Below are positions 44,647 through 53,720 of a stretch of 61,647 bases of DNA, piece by piece. The DNA lies in contig DCGO01000095.1 of the NCBI GenBank assembly GCA_002314605.1, forward strand, positions 1-61,647. Reading direction: 5' to 3'. Position 1 is the first letter of the stretch, and each line of letters begins with the position of its first letter. The notes under the pieces were generated by a model that was given only the letters and a program-made list of their open reading frames with translations, ran no database searches and was not told the DNA's origin. This stretch comes from Lentisphaeria bacterium UBA1776 (GTDB lineage Bacteria; Verrucomicrobiota; Lentisphaeria; Victivallales; Victivallaceae). Made by a program: the position numbers and the translations under genes.

Positions 44647-45255
44647 CTATTTTTTCTTTTTTTCTTCGACAAATTTCGGCTGTTTGGCCTTGGCGGCGGC
44701 TTCCTGAGCATTCAGGCGCTCAAGGACGGCTTTTTTGATGTCGGCAAGATTGTTCATCCGCTTGACGTTGGTGCATTTGACGGGGCGGCGGCTGACCGCC
44801 CAGTACTCCTTGGCGGTCTTGTTGTAATAGTCGTACCACTGACGGTATTCCTGACTGGCGGTCTGTTTATTGGCGGCCAGAAACCCGAGCTGGATCTTGG
44901 CTTTCAGCAGGGCTTCGGCATAGGCGATGTTCTGTTTGACCCAGCGGCGGGAAAGGCCGGAATCGGATTCGAGAAAATAATACTTGTCGAACCGCTTCAA
45001 ATCCAGAATGTCGAAGCGGAGTTTCGGGACCGTCACATTTTTCCCCTGCAGAAAATCCTTGGAAATGGCGGAAATCTGCAGTTTCAGATACTCGTCGGAA
45101 AGGGCGCTCTTCACCCACTGGAGTTCCATGCCGGAAAAGGTTTTGGGAACGTCCGGCGGGATCTCCACCGCCGCCTTCTTCTTCCCCCGGGGGGCGGCGG
45201 CCAGAGTGAGCGCCAGCATCAGAAGCAGCAGGAGTGAAAAAAGATGTTTCAGCAT
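44647..45255 (-). CDS. exported protein of unknown function in the pseudopilin cluster
   Basis: 202 aa with a signal peptide (hydrophobic 5-20, LTLAAAP). The mature protein is charged and helical, with a Lys-rich end (KQPKFVEEKKKK). No family recognised. It is encoded between the large cassette protein and the last pseudopilin, so it probably works with the same machine. Confidence 0.6.
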   Translation of the reverse strand: MLKHLFSLLLLLMLALTLAAAPRGKKKAAVEIPPDVPKTFSGMELQWVKSALSDEYLKLQISAISKDFLQGKNVTVPKLRFDILDLKRFDKYYFLESDSGLSRRWVKQNIAYAEALLKAKIQLGFLAANKQTASQEYRQWYDYYNKTAKEYWAVSRRPVKCTNVKRMNNLADIKKAVLERLNAQEAAAKAKQPKFVEEKKKK

Positions 45256-45267
45256 GGTTGATGATCC

Positions 45268-48261
45268 TTAATCCAGCGGTTCCAGCCGCAAAAGTTTGAC
45301 TTTCCGGTTTGCGGCATCGGTGCCGATTTCGGCGTAGAAGCGCACGGTTCCGGTGATCTCGTCAAAATAAACCCCGTTGTTTCCAATCTCAAATTTTCCG
45401 GAATAGACTGTGGCCGTTTCCGCAGCCGCACCGGGATTGTCCGGCCGCTGTTTGCTGACGGAGAAGCCGGCGGTGGTTCCGATATCCCGGATGGACTGCG
45501 CCGCCAGGATCAGCGTCACCGGGTCCGGGGGCCGGGGATAAAAGCTGACCAGACCGGATACCAGTGCGGGAATGGTTTCCTGCTGGGCGTCCGTAGTTGG
45601 GGCGACCTGGCCGTAGGCATTGTACAACTTCTGACCGCTGGCGGGGGAATAATTGACCAGTTCCGCCCGGCTGAAGAATTTCAGATCCGGCGTCGCAGCT
45701 GTATCCCGTCGGGCCAGAATATTTCCGGCGGCAACCGCCTGTGTTTCCCCAATGGCGGTCCCGGCATATTCATAATTCCAGTGATCCGGCCAGTTCCAGA
45801 CCAGTCCCCGGAAAAGTCCGGCATAAAGCAGGGTGCTTTCCACGGTATTTGCCCCAGGCGGATTGTTGATACAGAGCCGGTGGGGGACTTGGACCCGGGG
45901 GGTGAGTTTGACCTGGTCCAGAATCCCGGCATCCCCCTGTGCATAGGTATCCCCCTCATCTTCCATGCCGGAAAGAGGTGTGTCCGTGGGGACCCTTCTG
46001 GTGGCCCTTAAGTTGAGGGTCTGCCACTTGGCGGCACGGTGAATGCCTCCCAGTTCCGCAAAAGACTGCATGGGAGCGTTGCGGATATAAGCGCTGGAAA
46101 TATTTTCCGGCAATGCCGCCGATTCCATGTCCTTGTCGGCAACGGCTCCGGCACTGTTGGCCGGGTTGCAGAAATCGTTTTTGGTTTTGAACGTAAACTT
46201 TATTCCCATGGCGGCTTCGCTGCCCGCCGCGGTCCCGGTCCCGGTCCCGGTCCCGGAAACCGTTTCCGGACCGTCTCCAGATCCCGTCCCCATGGAAGCG
46301 GGGACTTCCACCGGACGCCAGTTCATGGAGGCAACCTCGGTTTGGGACCCCTGATACAGGTTTTCCCGGGGATCATCCGCCTCAAATCCGATATGGGGAT
46401 AGAAGGTCAGGGATTCATCGCTGCTGAAGGATGTATTGAGAAGCGTTGTTCCGTCTCCAAATTGCTCAAAAACCAGATCCCGGACATAATCAACACTGCC
46501 GTCGGATGTTTTCAGATGCACATTGCTGATGGAAAGTTTTTTGATTTTGACCTTGGCGTTCAGAGGGGCCGTCAATTTTATAGTGCTTTGCGGGGTGGAG
46601 AAATTCAAAGACCCGAGGGTAATGGAATTTCCTGCCGCATCGGTCAGAACCAGATTGGCATCGGGAGTTCCGTTGAGCGACAGGATTTTGTACGCATAGC
46701 GCCCGTCTGCGGTCCAGGCGGAGGCGGAACCGCTCAGGGGAATGGAAAATGCACACTTGACTTCCTGAATACGCTTTGCGTCCGCGATGGTCTGTTCCCC
46801 GTCAATGATCTCCACGGTAAACGAAAACTCCCCGGCAATGGACACATCCATATCCGGCATGGTTTCTTCATACATATTGAAGACCTCCACCGCCGCAATG
46901 CGGAGGCCGATGTCATAGCTGTACTCGTACTGGTATTGCGGCGGCTGGCCGTCGGTACCGGGAAAAGCCGTCTCCTGACGCCGGAGCGAAATGGAGGGCC
47001 CGATCATGATCTCATTGATGTACGGGGTCTTTTCATTGCCGGTATAGGTGGGAGGCGTGGTTTCCCAGTCAGCGGAATCCGAGGTGGCAATGCTGTCGGT
47101 ATCGCAGTAGTCGATCAGATTGGCGGCGATCTGCTTCCTTCTGGCGGTCAGGGTGGGATAACTTCCCTTGTCCTTGTGGATCCGGCGCAGGGCGGGGATG
47201 CTGTCAGCCGTTTTCGTGACGTCCCCCACACCCAGCACCGGCAGTGTCATACCTTCTCCGAGAAGCCGCAGGACCAGAGCGTCACTGTTTTTAATATTGC
47301 TCTCGTTACCCAGTTGCTCCCAGTCCGTCCGGGTCAGGTCGAAGCGGTGATATTTGACGTGACTTCCCGGAGTGTTGGGGTTAAAATCCTGTTTGTTGTA
47401 CGCATTGGCGTTGGCCGTGGTGTCCACGTACATATAAACTTCCTCCTCCGTGCCGCTCGGCGGCAGGAACCGGCGGATCACATTGCGCATGCCCAGGGAC
47501 AAGCTGGTCCTGCCGTTGAACATGTCCTGAAAAGTGCTGTAATCGTTGGCCCGGGCGGAATCCTGCTCTTGGCATGTTGTTTTGATGGACTCTTCCGAAG
47601 CGAAACGGTTGTCCAGATCATCCAGCTGCGTTTTCTGCCAGTCCGTCGGATTGGTCAACGTGGTATCCAGATTCAATTCCCGGATACCGAATCCCCGCCG
47701 TCTGGTCCATGTGCTTTTCGTATTCGTGGGAGAAAGGGCCGGATTTCCCCGCAGGATCTCCGAAAAATTCACCGAGCCGGTGGGGAGGATCCAGTAGGCG
47801 TACCGGCCGATGATGGTCGCATTATTGGCCCGGCGGCCGTCGGCATTGTACCCGCTCCAGAGATACTGCCACTGTTCCAAACCGGAAGCCCGGCGCTCTG
47901 TATTGTCGATGGTGGCGGTCAAAAGACTGGTGGCGGGGGTACTCAATTGATCGTTCCGGCCGGCGGCCGGGACATCCTCTTCGCCGGCTTTGAAAACCTC
48001 GGAATTGATGGAGCTCTTCAAATTGCCGATGCCGTCGGCGTCCCCTTGCTGCAGATAGTAGCGCATCAGCATCATGACCCGGTTGACGGCGGAGCGCCCC
48101 AGGAGATTCGCCTGGGTGCGGAAGCGGTAGGCGGCGGCGGTCTTCTGGGAAAGCAGCGTATTGGTGATGAAGGCGATCCCGGTGGCCAGGAGGAGGCTCA
48201 AGATCCCCAAAGAGAGCAGCAGAGCCACTCCATCCTGGCGGTGTTCTGCACGATATTTCAT
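45268..48261 (-). CDS. large prepilin-like protein (Verru_Chthon cassette protein A-like)
   Basis: 997 aa. N-terminal ALLLSLGILSLLLATGIAFI resembles the PilX/GspK-type helix. A long, probably beta-rich, extracytoplasmic region follows. The size and position among small prepilins match protein A of the four-gene prepilin cassette described in Chthoniobacter and Verrucomicrobium. In GspK the large subunit caps the pseudopilus tip. A Gly-Thr repeat (from the GGTCCC hexamers at 46231-46254) lies near residue 670. Start overlaps the neighbour's stop (TAATG). Confidence 0.65.
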   Translation of the reverse strand: MKYRAEHRQDGVALLLSLGILSLLLATGIAFITNTLLSQKTAAAYRFRTQANLLGRSAVNRVMMLMRYYLQQGDADGIGNLKSSINSEVFKAGEEDVPAAGRNDQLSTPATSLLTATIDNTERRASGLEQWQYLWSGYNADGRRANNATIIGRYAYWILPTGSVNFSEILRGNPALSPTNTKSTWTRRRGFGIRELNLDTTLTNPTDWQKTQLDDLDNRFASEESIKTTCQEQDSARANDYSTFQDMFNGRTSLSLGMRNVIRRFLPPSGTEEEVYMYVDTTANANAYNKQDFNPNTPGSHVKYHRFDLTRTDWEQLGNESNIKNSDALVLRLLGEGMTLPVLGVGDVTKTADSIPALRRIHKDKGSYPTLTARRKQIAANLIDYCDTDSIATSDSADWETTPPTYTGNEKTPYINEIMIGPSISLRRQETAFPGTDGQPPQYQYEYSYDIGLRIAAVEVFNMYEETMPDMDVSIAGEFSFTVEIIDGEQTIADAKRIQEVKCAFSIPLSGSASAWTADGRYAYKILSLNGTPDANLVLTDAAGNSITLGSLNFSTPQSTIKLTAPLNAKVKIKKLSISNVHLKTSDGSVDYVRDLVFEQFGDGTTLLNTSFSSDESLTFYPHIGFEADDPRENLYQGSQTEVASMNWRPVEVPASMGTGSGDGPETVSGTGTGTGTAAGSEAAMGIKFTFKTKNDFCNPANSAGAVADKDMESAALPENISSAYIRNAPMQSFAELGGIHRAAKWQTLNLRATRRVPTDTPLSGMEDEGDTYAQGDAGILDQVKLTPRVQVPHRLCINNPPGANTVESTLLYAGLFRGLVWNWPDHWNYEYAGTAIGETQAVAAGNILARRDTAATPDLKFFSRAELVNYSPASGQKLYNAYGQVAPTTDAQQETIPALVSGLVSFYPRPPDPVTLILAAQSIRDIGTTAGFSVSKQRPDNPGAAAETATVYSGKFEIGNNGVYFDEITGTVRFYAEIGTDAANRKVKLLRLEPLD
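46231..46254. repeat. four tandem GGTCCC hexamers in the cassette A gene
   Basis: GGTCCC x4 exactly, then GG. On the coding strand it gives a Gly-Thr dipeptide repeat (SGTGTGTGTAAG). A change in number keeps the frame and alters the length of a linker. Confidence 0.85.
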
Positions 48262-49037
48262 TAAAACACCCCTAAGTAAATGATCCGGACAAATTCGTAT
48301 TCGTTTTCCTGACGGAACTGCAGCTGGGCGGCGTTTTCCGTCCCGGCCCCCCGCTGCGCGATCCAGGTGTCAAAGGCGTTCTTCGGCATCATTTTCAGGG
48401 TGATCTGCACCGCATGGGGGAACACTCTTGAGGAATACGCGCCGGAGTTCAGGATGTTGAACCCGCTTCCGAAGAGCCGGAATCGGAGTTCCGTAATATG
48501 CCCGACAATGGTTTCCGTGTTATTGGTGAAAACAGTGGATGCCGGACAGGCGGCAGCATTGATGAAATTCGTATTCCCGTTGTCGTTGGCCACCTTCAGC
48601 ACCTGATCGGCGATCACGCCGTTGTCAAGTTTGTTTTCCAGCCAGAAAGACATGTAAAACGCCTTCTGAAATTCCGTTGCCGATGTATGGGAGGAGGGAT
48701 AAAAGGGGGAGTTCCGTGAAAGGTTCACCGGGAAGATCAGCCGCCCGGAGGTATTGTTGTCCGCCGTGGCGCCGAACCAGAAGATCTCCTGATTGTAGGT
48801 GTCGCCGGCTGCCTGATAATAAACGCTCTGCAGTGCGCTGGACATCAGGTCCATGGCGATCCGGGCGTCCGCATACATGTTGTTTTTATCGTCCGTCCGG
48901 CTCCACAGTTTCTGGGTGTCCGTAAAGAATCCAATCACCATCATCATCATGATGGAAAAAATCGCCATGGCGACGATCAGCTCCACCAGGGTAAAGGAGG
49001 ATTTCCGGAACCTGTGTTGAATTTTTCTCATGGTCAT
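48261..49037 (-). CDS. prepilin-type protein (PilW/GspJ-like; cassette protein C-like)
   Basis: 258 aa. The leader MTMRKIQHRFRKSS then FTLVELIVAMAIFSIMMMMV is a prepilin motif with Glu at +5. IAMDLMSSALQSVYYQ follows, as in GspJ. The first ATG (49037) has ggag upstream; the second is at 49031. Part of the operon with the B-like, D-like and A-like genes. Confidence 0.78.
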   Translation of the reverse strand: MTMRKIQHRFRKSSFTLVELIVAMAIFSIMMMMVIGFFTDTQKLWSRTDDKNNMYADARIAMDLMSSALQSVYYQAAGDTYNQEIFWFGATADNNTSGRLIFPVNLSRNSPFYPSSHTSATEFQKAFYMSFWLENKLDNGVIADQVLKVANDNGNTNFINAAACPASTVFTNNTETIVGHITELRFRLFGSGFNILNSGAYSSRVFPHAVQITLKMMPKNAFDTWIAQRGAGTENAAQLQFRQENEYEFVRIIYLGVF

Positions 49038-49039
49038 GA

Positions 49040-49600
49040 TCAGGCTCCGTAGTCGTAAAGATCAAACCGGTAAATCTGCTTTTCCCGGTCGGCATAAGGT
49101 TTCGTCAGGGGGTAGCTCACTTCGATGAAAATGATTGCGGAACCGGTGGTCATGGAAACCGGAGCCGCCTGGCCCGGAACATGGATGAAATTGCTTTCCC
49201 TCCAGACTCTGGCTTCGGCGGCGAAATCCACCACCGATGCACCATTCACCGTATGGCTCTGCTCATACTTGAAAAGCCCCGCCGTCCCGCAATAGAATAC
49301 CGGCGTATTGGGAATATTGGTCCAGCCGATGGAGGCCGGTTCGCCCGGTTTTGCGGTAGGAAGTCCGTTCAGCAGGGTACTGGAGCGGGGAGAGGTCCCG
49401 GACCGCTGCCACTGATCGCGGATGCTGGTTTCCAGATATCCGGCAAAATACAGCGCCGCATCGGGAACGCTGTTGTCGGCGGTGGCGCTGTTGGTGGCAT
49501 TCAGCCCCACCGGGAAGAGGACCAGGATGCTGGACATGCCGATGGCGATGACCCCCAGCGCCAGCATGATCTCGATCATATTGAAGAACTGCTTTTTCAT
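49040..49600 (-). CDS. prepilin-type protein (PilV/GspI-like; cassette protein B-like)
   Basis: 186 aa. The motif is atypical: MKKQFFNMIEIMLALGVIAI, with Asn-Met-Ile-Glu instead of Thr-Leu-Ile-Glu, but Glu at +5 is kept. PilV/GspI-like length and FPVGLNATNSATAD. Its ATG overlaps the neighbour's stop (ATGA). Confidence 0.72.
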   Translation of the reverse strand: MKKQFFNMIEIMLALGVIAIGMSSILVLFPVGLNATNSATADNSVPDAALYFAGYLETSIRDQWQRSGTSPRSSTLLNGLPTAKPGEPASIGWTNIPNTPVFYCGTAGLFKYEQSHTVNGASVVDFAAEARVWRESNFIHVPGQAAPVSMTTGSAIIFIEVSYPLTKPYADREKQIYRFDLYDYGA

Positions 49601-50268
49601 TTGATCCTGCCGTTTTCATCAATTTCGGAAACCAGGGCACGACCGGTAAAACGGTTGACGGTGACGGCCATGACGTTGGCGGTGGCATTGCTGCCGCTCC
49701 GCTGGCTCTTATAGATATAATTGCCGTTGGACAATGTGGCCTCCCCCACGCCGATGTAGAAATTCTGATTGGGAGCGACCACGTTCCCGTAGGCGGCGTA
49801 CACGATCCCGGGGCGGGAAGCCGTCGCTCGCCCGACCACCCCGGTGATCGTCTGCAGTGCCGAGGTTCCCGGCGCGGCTCCGTTGGTGGGAAACGAGGGC
49901 TGCGTCCCTTCGCCGCCGTTGTCGAAGATCAGCATCTGGGCGTCTTCCTTCAGCGGGACCCAGTCGGAACCCTCCACCCATCCTTGAAATGCATAAGTAT
50001 TGGAAACATAGCAGTTCCGCAGCGCCTGCGTGTCGGTGAGGCCGGAAACGGTACCGCCCAAGTCAATCACCGTCGCCACGTATTTCCGGTCGTTGATGGC
50101 CCGGGCCTGGGCGAGGTCGAGAGTGTTTTTGATGAGGCCGCAGGTCACGGCCACGCTGTTCCCGTGCATCAAGGCTGAAAAGGCCGGCAGCGCCATGGCC
50201 GCCAGCATGGCCGCCAGCGCCATCACCACCATGATCTCAATTAACGTATAATGCCGAACCTCTTTCAT
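49597..50268 (-). CDS. prepilin-type protein (GspH/FimT-like; cassette protein D-like)
   Basis: 223 aa. Leader MKEVRHYTLIEIMVVMALAA with Tyr at the place of Phe. LDLAQARAINDRKYVATVID is the FimT/GspH segment. ATG 50268 is preferred to a GTG at 50301 that would overlap the GspG-like gene. The GspH-type minor subunit is usually near the tip. Confidence 0.75.
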   Translation of the reverse strand: MKEVRHYTLIEIMVVMALAAMLAAMALPAFSALMHGNSVAVTCGLIKNTLDLAQARAINDRKYVATVIDLGGTVSGLTDTQALRNCYVSNTYAFQGWVEGSDWVPLKEDAQMLIFDNGGEGTQPSFPTNGAAPGTSALQTITGVVGRATASRPGIVYAAYGNVVAPNQNFYIGVGEATLSNGNYIYKSQRSGSNATANVMAVTVNRFTGRALVSEIDENGRIK

Positions 50269-50288
50269 ACGGCCCCTGCTGTTCCGCT

Positions 50289-50990
50289 TTACTTTTCCCA
50301 CCCGCGGACATCGTCGGTCTGGGAAGTGCCGCCGTTGTCGGAATTGAAACTGCCGTTATCGGCGCCATTGGGGCCGTAAGAGTAGATGAACACTTTGCCG
50401 TGCAGCACCAGATTGTTTCCGTCATAATTGGCCGGCGGATTCAGAACCTGGGCGGCGGGGATATAGACCTTTTCCGAACTGTCGGTGCAGATATTGATGT
50501 CATAGGGATTTCCCCACGGGTCGCGCCAAAGTGTGCTGTCATCGCCGGAACTGTAATCCGCCCGGGGATCCAGATACTTGATGTTGCGGATATTGAAATT
50601 CTTGTCGGAAGAAGTCACATCCCGGGGAACCGACAATTCCCGGATCAGGGCATTGTACTGGGTCGAGGAACTGCCGTTGTAGCGGACTACATGGACCGTA
50701 TTGCTGCTGTATGCAGTGGCATTTCTTGCAATGGCGCCGCCATTCACGTTGTAACTCGAATTGACTCTCAAGATCGTCTTGTAATCCCGCTCCACGCCGG
50801 AGAGGGCCATCTTGATGGCACTCATGTCCGCCTTCGCCTGAGTGATCATGCCCCTGGTCTTCGCACTCTGGATCGCCGGAATACCCAAGCCGGCAAGCAG
50901 CACGATGATCCCGATCACCACCAGCAGCTCCACCAGCGTAAACGCCGATCTCTGTTGCATGATGTGTTGAGATGTGTAACCCGTCTTCAT
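50289..50990 (-). CDS. type II secretion major pseudopilin (GspG-like)
   Basis: 233 aa. Leader of 16 residues (MKTGYTSQHIMQQRSA) before FTLVELLVVIGIIVLLAGLG. The end is GspG-type: DPWGNPYDINIC, then YSYGPNGADNGSFNSDNGGT, DDVRGWEK, which in other GspG forms the calcium site. It heads the leftward cluster. A ggaggcttga site is 6 bases upstream of ATG 50990. Confidence 0.82.
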   Translation of the reverse strand: MKTGYTSQHIMQQRSAFTLVELLVVIGIIVLLAGLGIPAIQSAKTRGMITQAKADMSAIKMALSGVERDYKTILRVNSSYNVNGGAIARNATAYSSNTVHVVRYNGSSSTQYNALIRELSVPRDVTSSDKNFNIRNIKYLDPRADYSSGDDSTLWRDPWGNPYDINICTDSSEKVYIPAAQVLNPPANYDGNNLVLHGKVFIYSYGPNGADNGSFNSDNGGTSQTDDVRGWEK

Positions 50991-51020
50991 TTCAAGCCTC
51001 CCGAGGATTGTTTTCTATAT

Positions 51021-51359
51021 TTATTTCATCTTCAATTCAGATTGCAATTGCCGCAACAGCGGCTGCAGGGGCGGCAAATCCTTTTGAATCGTTTCCCAAA
51101 CCAAAGAATAATCCGTCTGCACATAATCGTGAATCAGAACATTACGCATTCCGGCCATCACCCGCCACGGGATTTCCGGGTGGGAATCCCGGACTTTTTC
51201 TGAAACCCGGCCGGCGGCTTCCCCGATGATCAGAAAATTATAGGATACCGCGTCCTGTTCCAAAACAGACTGCAAAAATTCCTCTTTGCCGCAAGCCGTT
51301 TCACGGATCCTGGCAATGGCGGCCAGAATATGACCGATACGTTGTTCATCTGTAATCAT
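51021..51359 (-). CDS. hepT: HepT-like toxin (HEPN domain, DUF86)
   Basis: 112 aa, HEPN-fold toxin of the MntA/HepT type. The RNase motif R(x4)HxY is seen in MRNVLIHDYVQTDYS (Arg-Asn-Val-Leu-Ile-His-Asp-Tyr). It is translated from ATG 51359, which overlaps the mntA stop (ATGA). In studied pairs MntA adds AMP to the Tyr of HepT to switch it off; whether that holds here is inferred. Confidence 0.85.
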   Translation of the reverse strand: MITDEQRIGHILAAIARIRETACGKEEFLQSVLEQDAVSYNFLIIGEAAGRVSEKVRDSHPEIPWRVMAGMRNVLIHDYVQTDYSLVWETIQKDLPPLQPLLRQLQSELKMK

Positions 51360-51649
51360 AACAGGATCATATCCTTTTGAACACAGGAGCCGAAAACCGG
51401 ATCCCGCAAAGCGGATGAGGGAATCACGTCCACCTTGCACTGCAGCATATCCGCCAAAGCCAGCTGCATATTCACCTGATCGAACAACGAGGCTTTTTCG
51501 GAAAAATCCGCCAAAATATCCACATCGCTTTTCGGAGTTTCCTCCCGGCGCGCACAGGACCCGAACACATAAACCTTCCGGGCATGGTGCAGCCTGGCGA
51601 TCCGGTTGATCTCCGCCTTCATCTGACAGATTTTATCAAGTTGACACAT
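51356..51649 (-). CDS. mntA: MntA-like nucleotidyltransferase antitoxin
   Basis: 97 aa, minimal nucleotidyltransferase. Signature GSCARREETPKSDVDILADF has the GSx10DxD pattern. A start at 51649 or at 51622 is possible; the longer frame to 51724 has no ribosome site. It is the first gene of the pair and reads leftward, away from the prepilin gene at 51913. Confidence 0.82.
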   Translation of the reverse strand: MCQLDKICQMKAEINRIARLHHARKVYVFGSCARREETPKSDVDILADFSEKASLFDQVNMQLALADMLQCKVDVIPSSALRDPVFGSCVQKDMILL

Positions 51650-51768
51650 CCTGCCGTCAAGCCTTTCCGGTAATGGCGAAACATTCGCGCGGCCAGGCAG
51701 AACCCTCCAGCCGCCGCGACACATGCCCGGGCGGCATCCCGCCGGAGCGGCACGTTTGCCGTCGCTAT

Positions 51769-51797
51769 ATTGTACGTCAGGAAGGGGGAGATTGCAA
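51769..51797 (-). promoter_or_regulatory. promoter of mntA-hepT
   Basis: Minus strand: TTGCAA (51797-51792), 17-base spacer, TACAAT (51774-51769), about 120 bases ahead of mntA. The gap 51650-51912 holds nothing else recognisable apart from the opposite promoter. Confidence 0.6.
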
Positions 51798-51838
51798 GCG
51801 GCAATCGGATATTTTTTGAAAGAATTTTGGAAAAAAGC

Positions 51839-51866
51839 TTGAAAAAGCGCCGGGGAACGCTAAAAT
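51839..51866 (+). promoter_or_regulatory. promoter of the lone prepilin gene
   Basis: TTGAAA (51839-51844), 16-base spacer, TAAAAT (51861-51866); ATG at 51913 with aggaaagga at 51897-51905. Confidence 0.62.
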
Positions 51867-51912
51867 ATGGGAAGATGTTTTGCAGAAACATGTTTCAGGA
51901 AAGGATCGAGAG

Positions 51913-52638
51913 ATGAAGAGAGAACAATATACCCTGATCGAGCTTCTGGTGGTGATCGGGATCATTGCCCTGCTGGCGGGACTGCTGCTGCCGGCTTTGA
52001 ATTCCTCGCGGATCTCCGCCCGGGCGGCGGCCTGCATCAGCAACCAGAAACAGGTTGTGACCGCCATCATCCAGTCCATCAGCGGCAACAAGGACCGTTT
52101 CTATTCTCCGAGATATGACGGAACGAACAATGGGGCAAGTGATGCCACGGTCCGCTGGAGCGCCCGGCTCTACAACCGGAAGTATCTGCAGGACTACAAG
52201 ACCATGCGGTGCACGGAGACCATATTCCCCCCCCCAAGTCAGGGGTCGTACCGGGAAGATGCATTTACCTACGGTGCGGTGTATCACGATGCGGCGGTCA
52301 CCACCGGCTTTGATTTCCGGGGGACCCGGTGTCTGACCACTTCCGGCGGGGATGATGTGCCGCCCACCAAACTCATGCTGGGCGGCTGTTCCATGAATTC
52401 CAACCACGGAGGCGGCGCACTGCTGGATCTGAGTCAATCGGCAACCAGTTCGAATTCTTACGGCACGCTCTCTCTGGCGCACCGGGACAGTGTCAACATG
52501 TTCTTCCTTGACGGCCGGGTGGCACCGGTGAACAAAGCCGAACTGGATGCGAACAGCACGGGCCGGACGCTCTATTATCCCACCACCGCCAACGGCCCCG
52601 CCGGCCTGGTGCCGGCGCGCTACAACAACGGCAAGTGA
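51913..52638 (+). CDS. prepilin-type protein with H-x9-DG motif
   Basis: 241 aa. The leader MKREQYTLIELLVVIGIIAL, then LPALNSSRISARAAACISNQ, is the class common in Lentisphaerae and Planctomycetes. HRDSVNMFFLDG is the family's H-x9-DG motif. It stands outside the main cluster, in its own transcription unit ahead of a sugar-binding protein. The function of these very numerous prepilin-like proteins is not known. Confidence 0.85.
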   Translation: MKREQYTLIELLVVIGIIALLAGLLLPALNSSRISARAAACISNQKQVVTAIIQSISGNKDRFYSPRYDGTNNGASDATVRWSARLYNRKYLQDYKTMRCTETIFPPPSQGSYREDAFTYGAVYHDAAVTTGFDFRGTRCLTTSGGDDVPPTKLMLGGCSMNSNHGGGALLDLSQSATSSNSYGTLSLAHRDSVNMFFLDGRVAPVNKAELDANSTGRTLYYPTTANGPAGLVPARYNNGK

Positions 52639-52666
52639 TCTCACATATTTCCCAAGGATCCGTGAT

Positions 52667-53620
52667 ATGATGAAGCAGACATTTCTTTTTGCGGCACTGG
52701 CCGTATTCTCCTCTCTGTTTTTCTGCGGCTGCGGCGATGCTTCCGGAGAAAAGACAAAGATCGGCATTTCCATCCCCGCCGCCGACCACGGCTGGACCGG
52801 CGGATGCGTCTATTGGGCCAATCAGGCCAAAAAGAGTATTGAGAAGGCTCATCCGGATCTGGAGGTCATCGTTTCCACCGCCCGGGACGCGGCCGAACAG
52901 GTGGATAAAGTTGAAAATCTGATGGTCCAGGGGATCAAAGCCCTGGTCATCCTCCCCCATGAACCCGGGCCGCTCACCGGCGTCTGCGAGCAGGCCAGAG
53001 CCAAAGAGATCAAACTCATCACCGTTGACCGGGGACTCTCAAAGGATATTGCGGATGTGGTGGTCGCCGGAGACAATCCCGGATTCGGCCGGGCCGGAGC
53101 GGCGGCCATTGCCAGGGCCCTGAACGGCAAAGGCGATATCGTGATGATGGAAGGCATCCCCTGCGTGGTCAATTCCGACCGGGTCAACGCTTTCCGCGCC
53201 GAGATCGCCAAATATCCCGATATCCGCATTCTGGACAGCCAGTCCGCCGGATGGGATACCGCAAAAGGGCTGAAGCTCATGGAGAATTTCCTGCAGAAAT
53301 ACCCGAAGATCGATGCGGTGTGGACCGGGGATGACGATGTTCTCCTGGGGGCGCTCAAGGCTTACGAGGAATCCAAACGCAGGGACGTGAAAGCCTTTGT
53401 GGGCGGCGCCGGCGCCAAACTTGTGGTGAAAATGGTTCTGGACAGGCACCCGCTGGTTCCCTTTGACGTCACCTACCCCCCCCGGATGGTGGAGGTCGGA
53501 GCCCAAATGGCATTGAAGCTCCTGGCTCAGGAGATCACCCCGAAGAAACAGATCGTCCCCGCCGAGATCATTGACCCGGCCAATGCTCAGAAGTACTATT
53601 TCCCCGACTCGGTCTTCTGA
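52667..53620 (+). CDS. sugar ABC transporter substrate-binding lipoprotein
   Basis: 317 aa. Lipoprotein signal with FFCGC. Type I periplasmic binding fold: KIGISIPAADHGWTGGCVYW, GIKALVILPHEPGPL, VVVAGDNPGFGRAGAAAIAR and DAVWTGDDDVLLGALKAYEE resemble ribose/xylose/galactose binders. No ATPase or permease gene is adjacent, so its transporter is elsewhere. Start at 52667 or 52670; aaggatc is 8 bases before. It reads toward the leftward oxidoreductase. Confidence 0.88.
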   Translation: MMKQTFLFAALAVFSSLFFCGCGDASGEKTKIGISIPAADHGWTGGCVYWANQAKKSIEKAHPDLEVIVSTARDAAEQVDKVENLMVQGIKALVILPHEPGPLTGVCEQARAKEIKLITVDRGLSKDIADVVVAGDNPGFGRAGAAAIARALNGKGDIVMMEGIPCVVNSDRVNAFRAEIAKYPDIRILDSQSAGWDTAKGLKLMENFLQKYPKIDAVWTGDDDVLLGALKAYEESKRRDVKAFVGGAGAKLVVKMVLDRHPLVPFDVTYPPRMVEVGAQMALKLLAQEITPKKQIVPAEIIDPANAQKYYFPDSVF

Positions 53621-53720
53621 CCTTCCGGACCGCCCCCGCCGGAACACTTCCCGTTGAGAAAGTCCGGCACGGGGCACCCTTTTCAGAACCGGCGGAAAGG
53701 TTGAAACAGGCGCCGGAAGT

